Assembly: GCA_937891805.1 (NCBI GenBank)
Contig: CALATK010000107.1
Coordinates: 1 to 5,408, forward strand
From: an uncultured Fibrobacter sp.
GTDB lineage: Bacteria; Fibrobacterota; Fibrobacteria; Fibrobacterales; Fibrobacteraceae
Reading direction: 5' to 3'
Length of the DNA stretch: 5,408 nucleotides
Under the pieces are notes generated by a model, which was given only the letters and a program-made list of their open reading frames with translations, ran no database searches and had not been told where the DNA came from. Below, one piece after another: positions 5,238 through 5,408 of this stretch. Position 1 is the first letter of the stretch; every line of letters starts with the position of its first letter. A program made the translations under genes and the position numbers.

Positions 5238-5408
5238 TCACCTCAAACTTTCTAAATAATCGAAAACTTCGTTGATGTCGTAAAATTCTTCAAATTCACC
5301 AAACCGCTCCGGAACAAGAATTACATCACCAAAAATATAACCAGGATAAAAGCCGGAAGCCAAATAATTGTATTCCTGGTTATGAGAAAAACCATCATCA
5401 TCAACAAC
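5238..5408 (-). CDS. Unrecognised AT-rich gene, 5' end cut by window edge
   Basis: An open frame enters from the right edge and ends at TGA 5240-5238 after 56 codons. I do not recognise the family. The visible C-terminal part is rich in aromatic and acidic residues (for example NYLASGFYPGYIFGDVI in the middle, and EFEEFYDINEVFDYLESLR at the end), with no membrane segment or catalytic motif I can name. Its GC content is about 35% by hand count, well below hemC and the other genes here, which suggests acquired DNA. Signs that it is real are the uninterrupted frame to the edge, a protein-like composition, and a TGAGG ribosome site overlapping its stop, 8 nt before ATG 5232. That is the pattern of translational coupling to a downstream gene. 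Small acidic proteins of this look include immunity proteins and antitoxins, but nothing here proves that. Confidence 0.6.
   Translation of the reverse strand, partial: VVDDDGFSHNQEYNYLASGFYPGYIFGDVILVPERFGEFEEFYDINEVFDYLESLR

Noticed and set aside
4921..5259. A 112-codon plus-strand frame opposite the hemC 5' half
   Set aside because: It is antisense to hemC, with no start signal and no recognised domain.

Overview
The window looks like a chromosomal housekeeping region of an anaerobe that carries a bacterial V-type ATPase. The operon order atpE, a DUF2764 gene, then atpA is the arrangement known from spirochaetes, chlamydiae and some Bacteroidetes/Fibrobacteres-type bacteria. Together with the medium-GC genes, very A-rich intergenic DNA and dispersed repeat words, my best guess is a member of the Fibrobacter lineage. 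That assignment is an inference; a spirochaete or another FCB-group bacterium is not excluded.

Positions 1-2194 (minus strand) hold the head of a V-type ATPase operon: atpE (peripheral stalk), the DUF2764 gene, and atpA (catalytic subunit, running off the left edge at about 57% of its usual length). The three are tightly packed, with gaps of 12 and 17 nt, and should be co-transcribed from a promoter near 2264-2294. Positions 2195-2666 form a divergent intergenic region of about 470 bp. It has competing hairpins in the atpE leader, helically phased A-tracts, an 18-bp dyad, and a mosaic of short degenerate repeats and dyads before greB.

Positions 2667-4042 (plus strand) hold a GreB-like transcript-cleavage factor and a TatD-family metal-dependent hydrolase. 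The gap between them is entirely occupied by an imperfect inverted element built from 7-bp units around a GC hairpin. A shorter, more degenerate relative of that element lies between tatD and the convergent hemC.

Positions 4147-5408 (minus strand) hold hemC (porphobilinogen deaminase, haem/sirohaem/corrinoid pathway) and, just upstream, the 3' end of an AT-rich unrecognised gene. hemC carries an in-frame insert of about 26 residues encoded by a dispersed-repeat sequence (the CHCEERS/CHPEERSDEGS type). It lies between two conserved segments of the enzyme.

I see no defence system, CRISPR array, insertion sequence or RNA gene. The most unusual content is non-coding or repeat-derived: the 7-bp-unit elements after greB and tatD, the repeat domesticated inside hemC, and the hemC 5' end, where an AT-rich reading frame runs directly into a normal hemC start.
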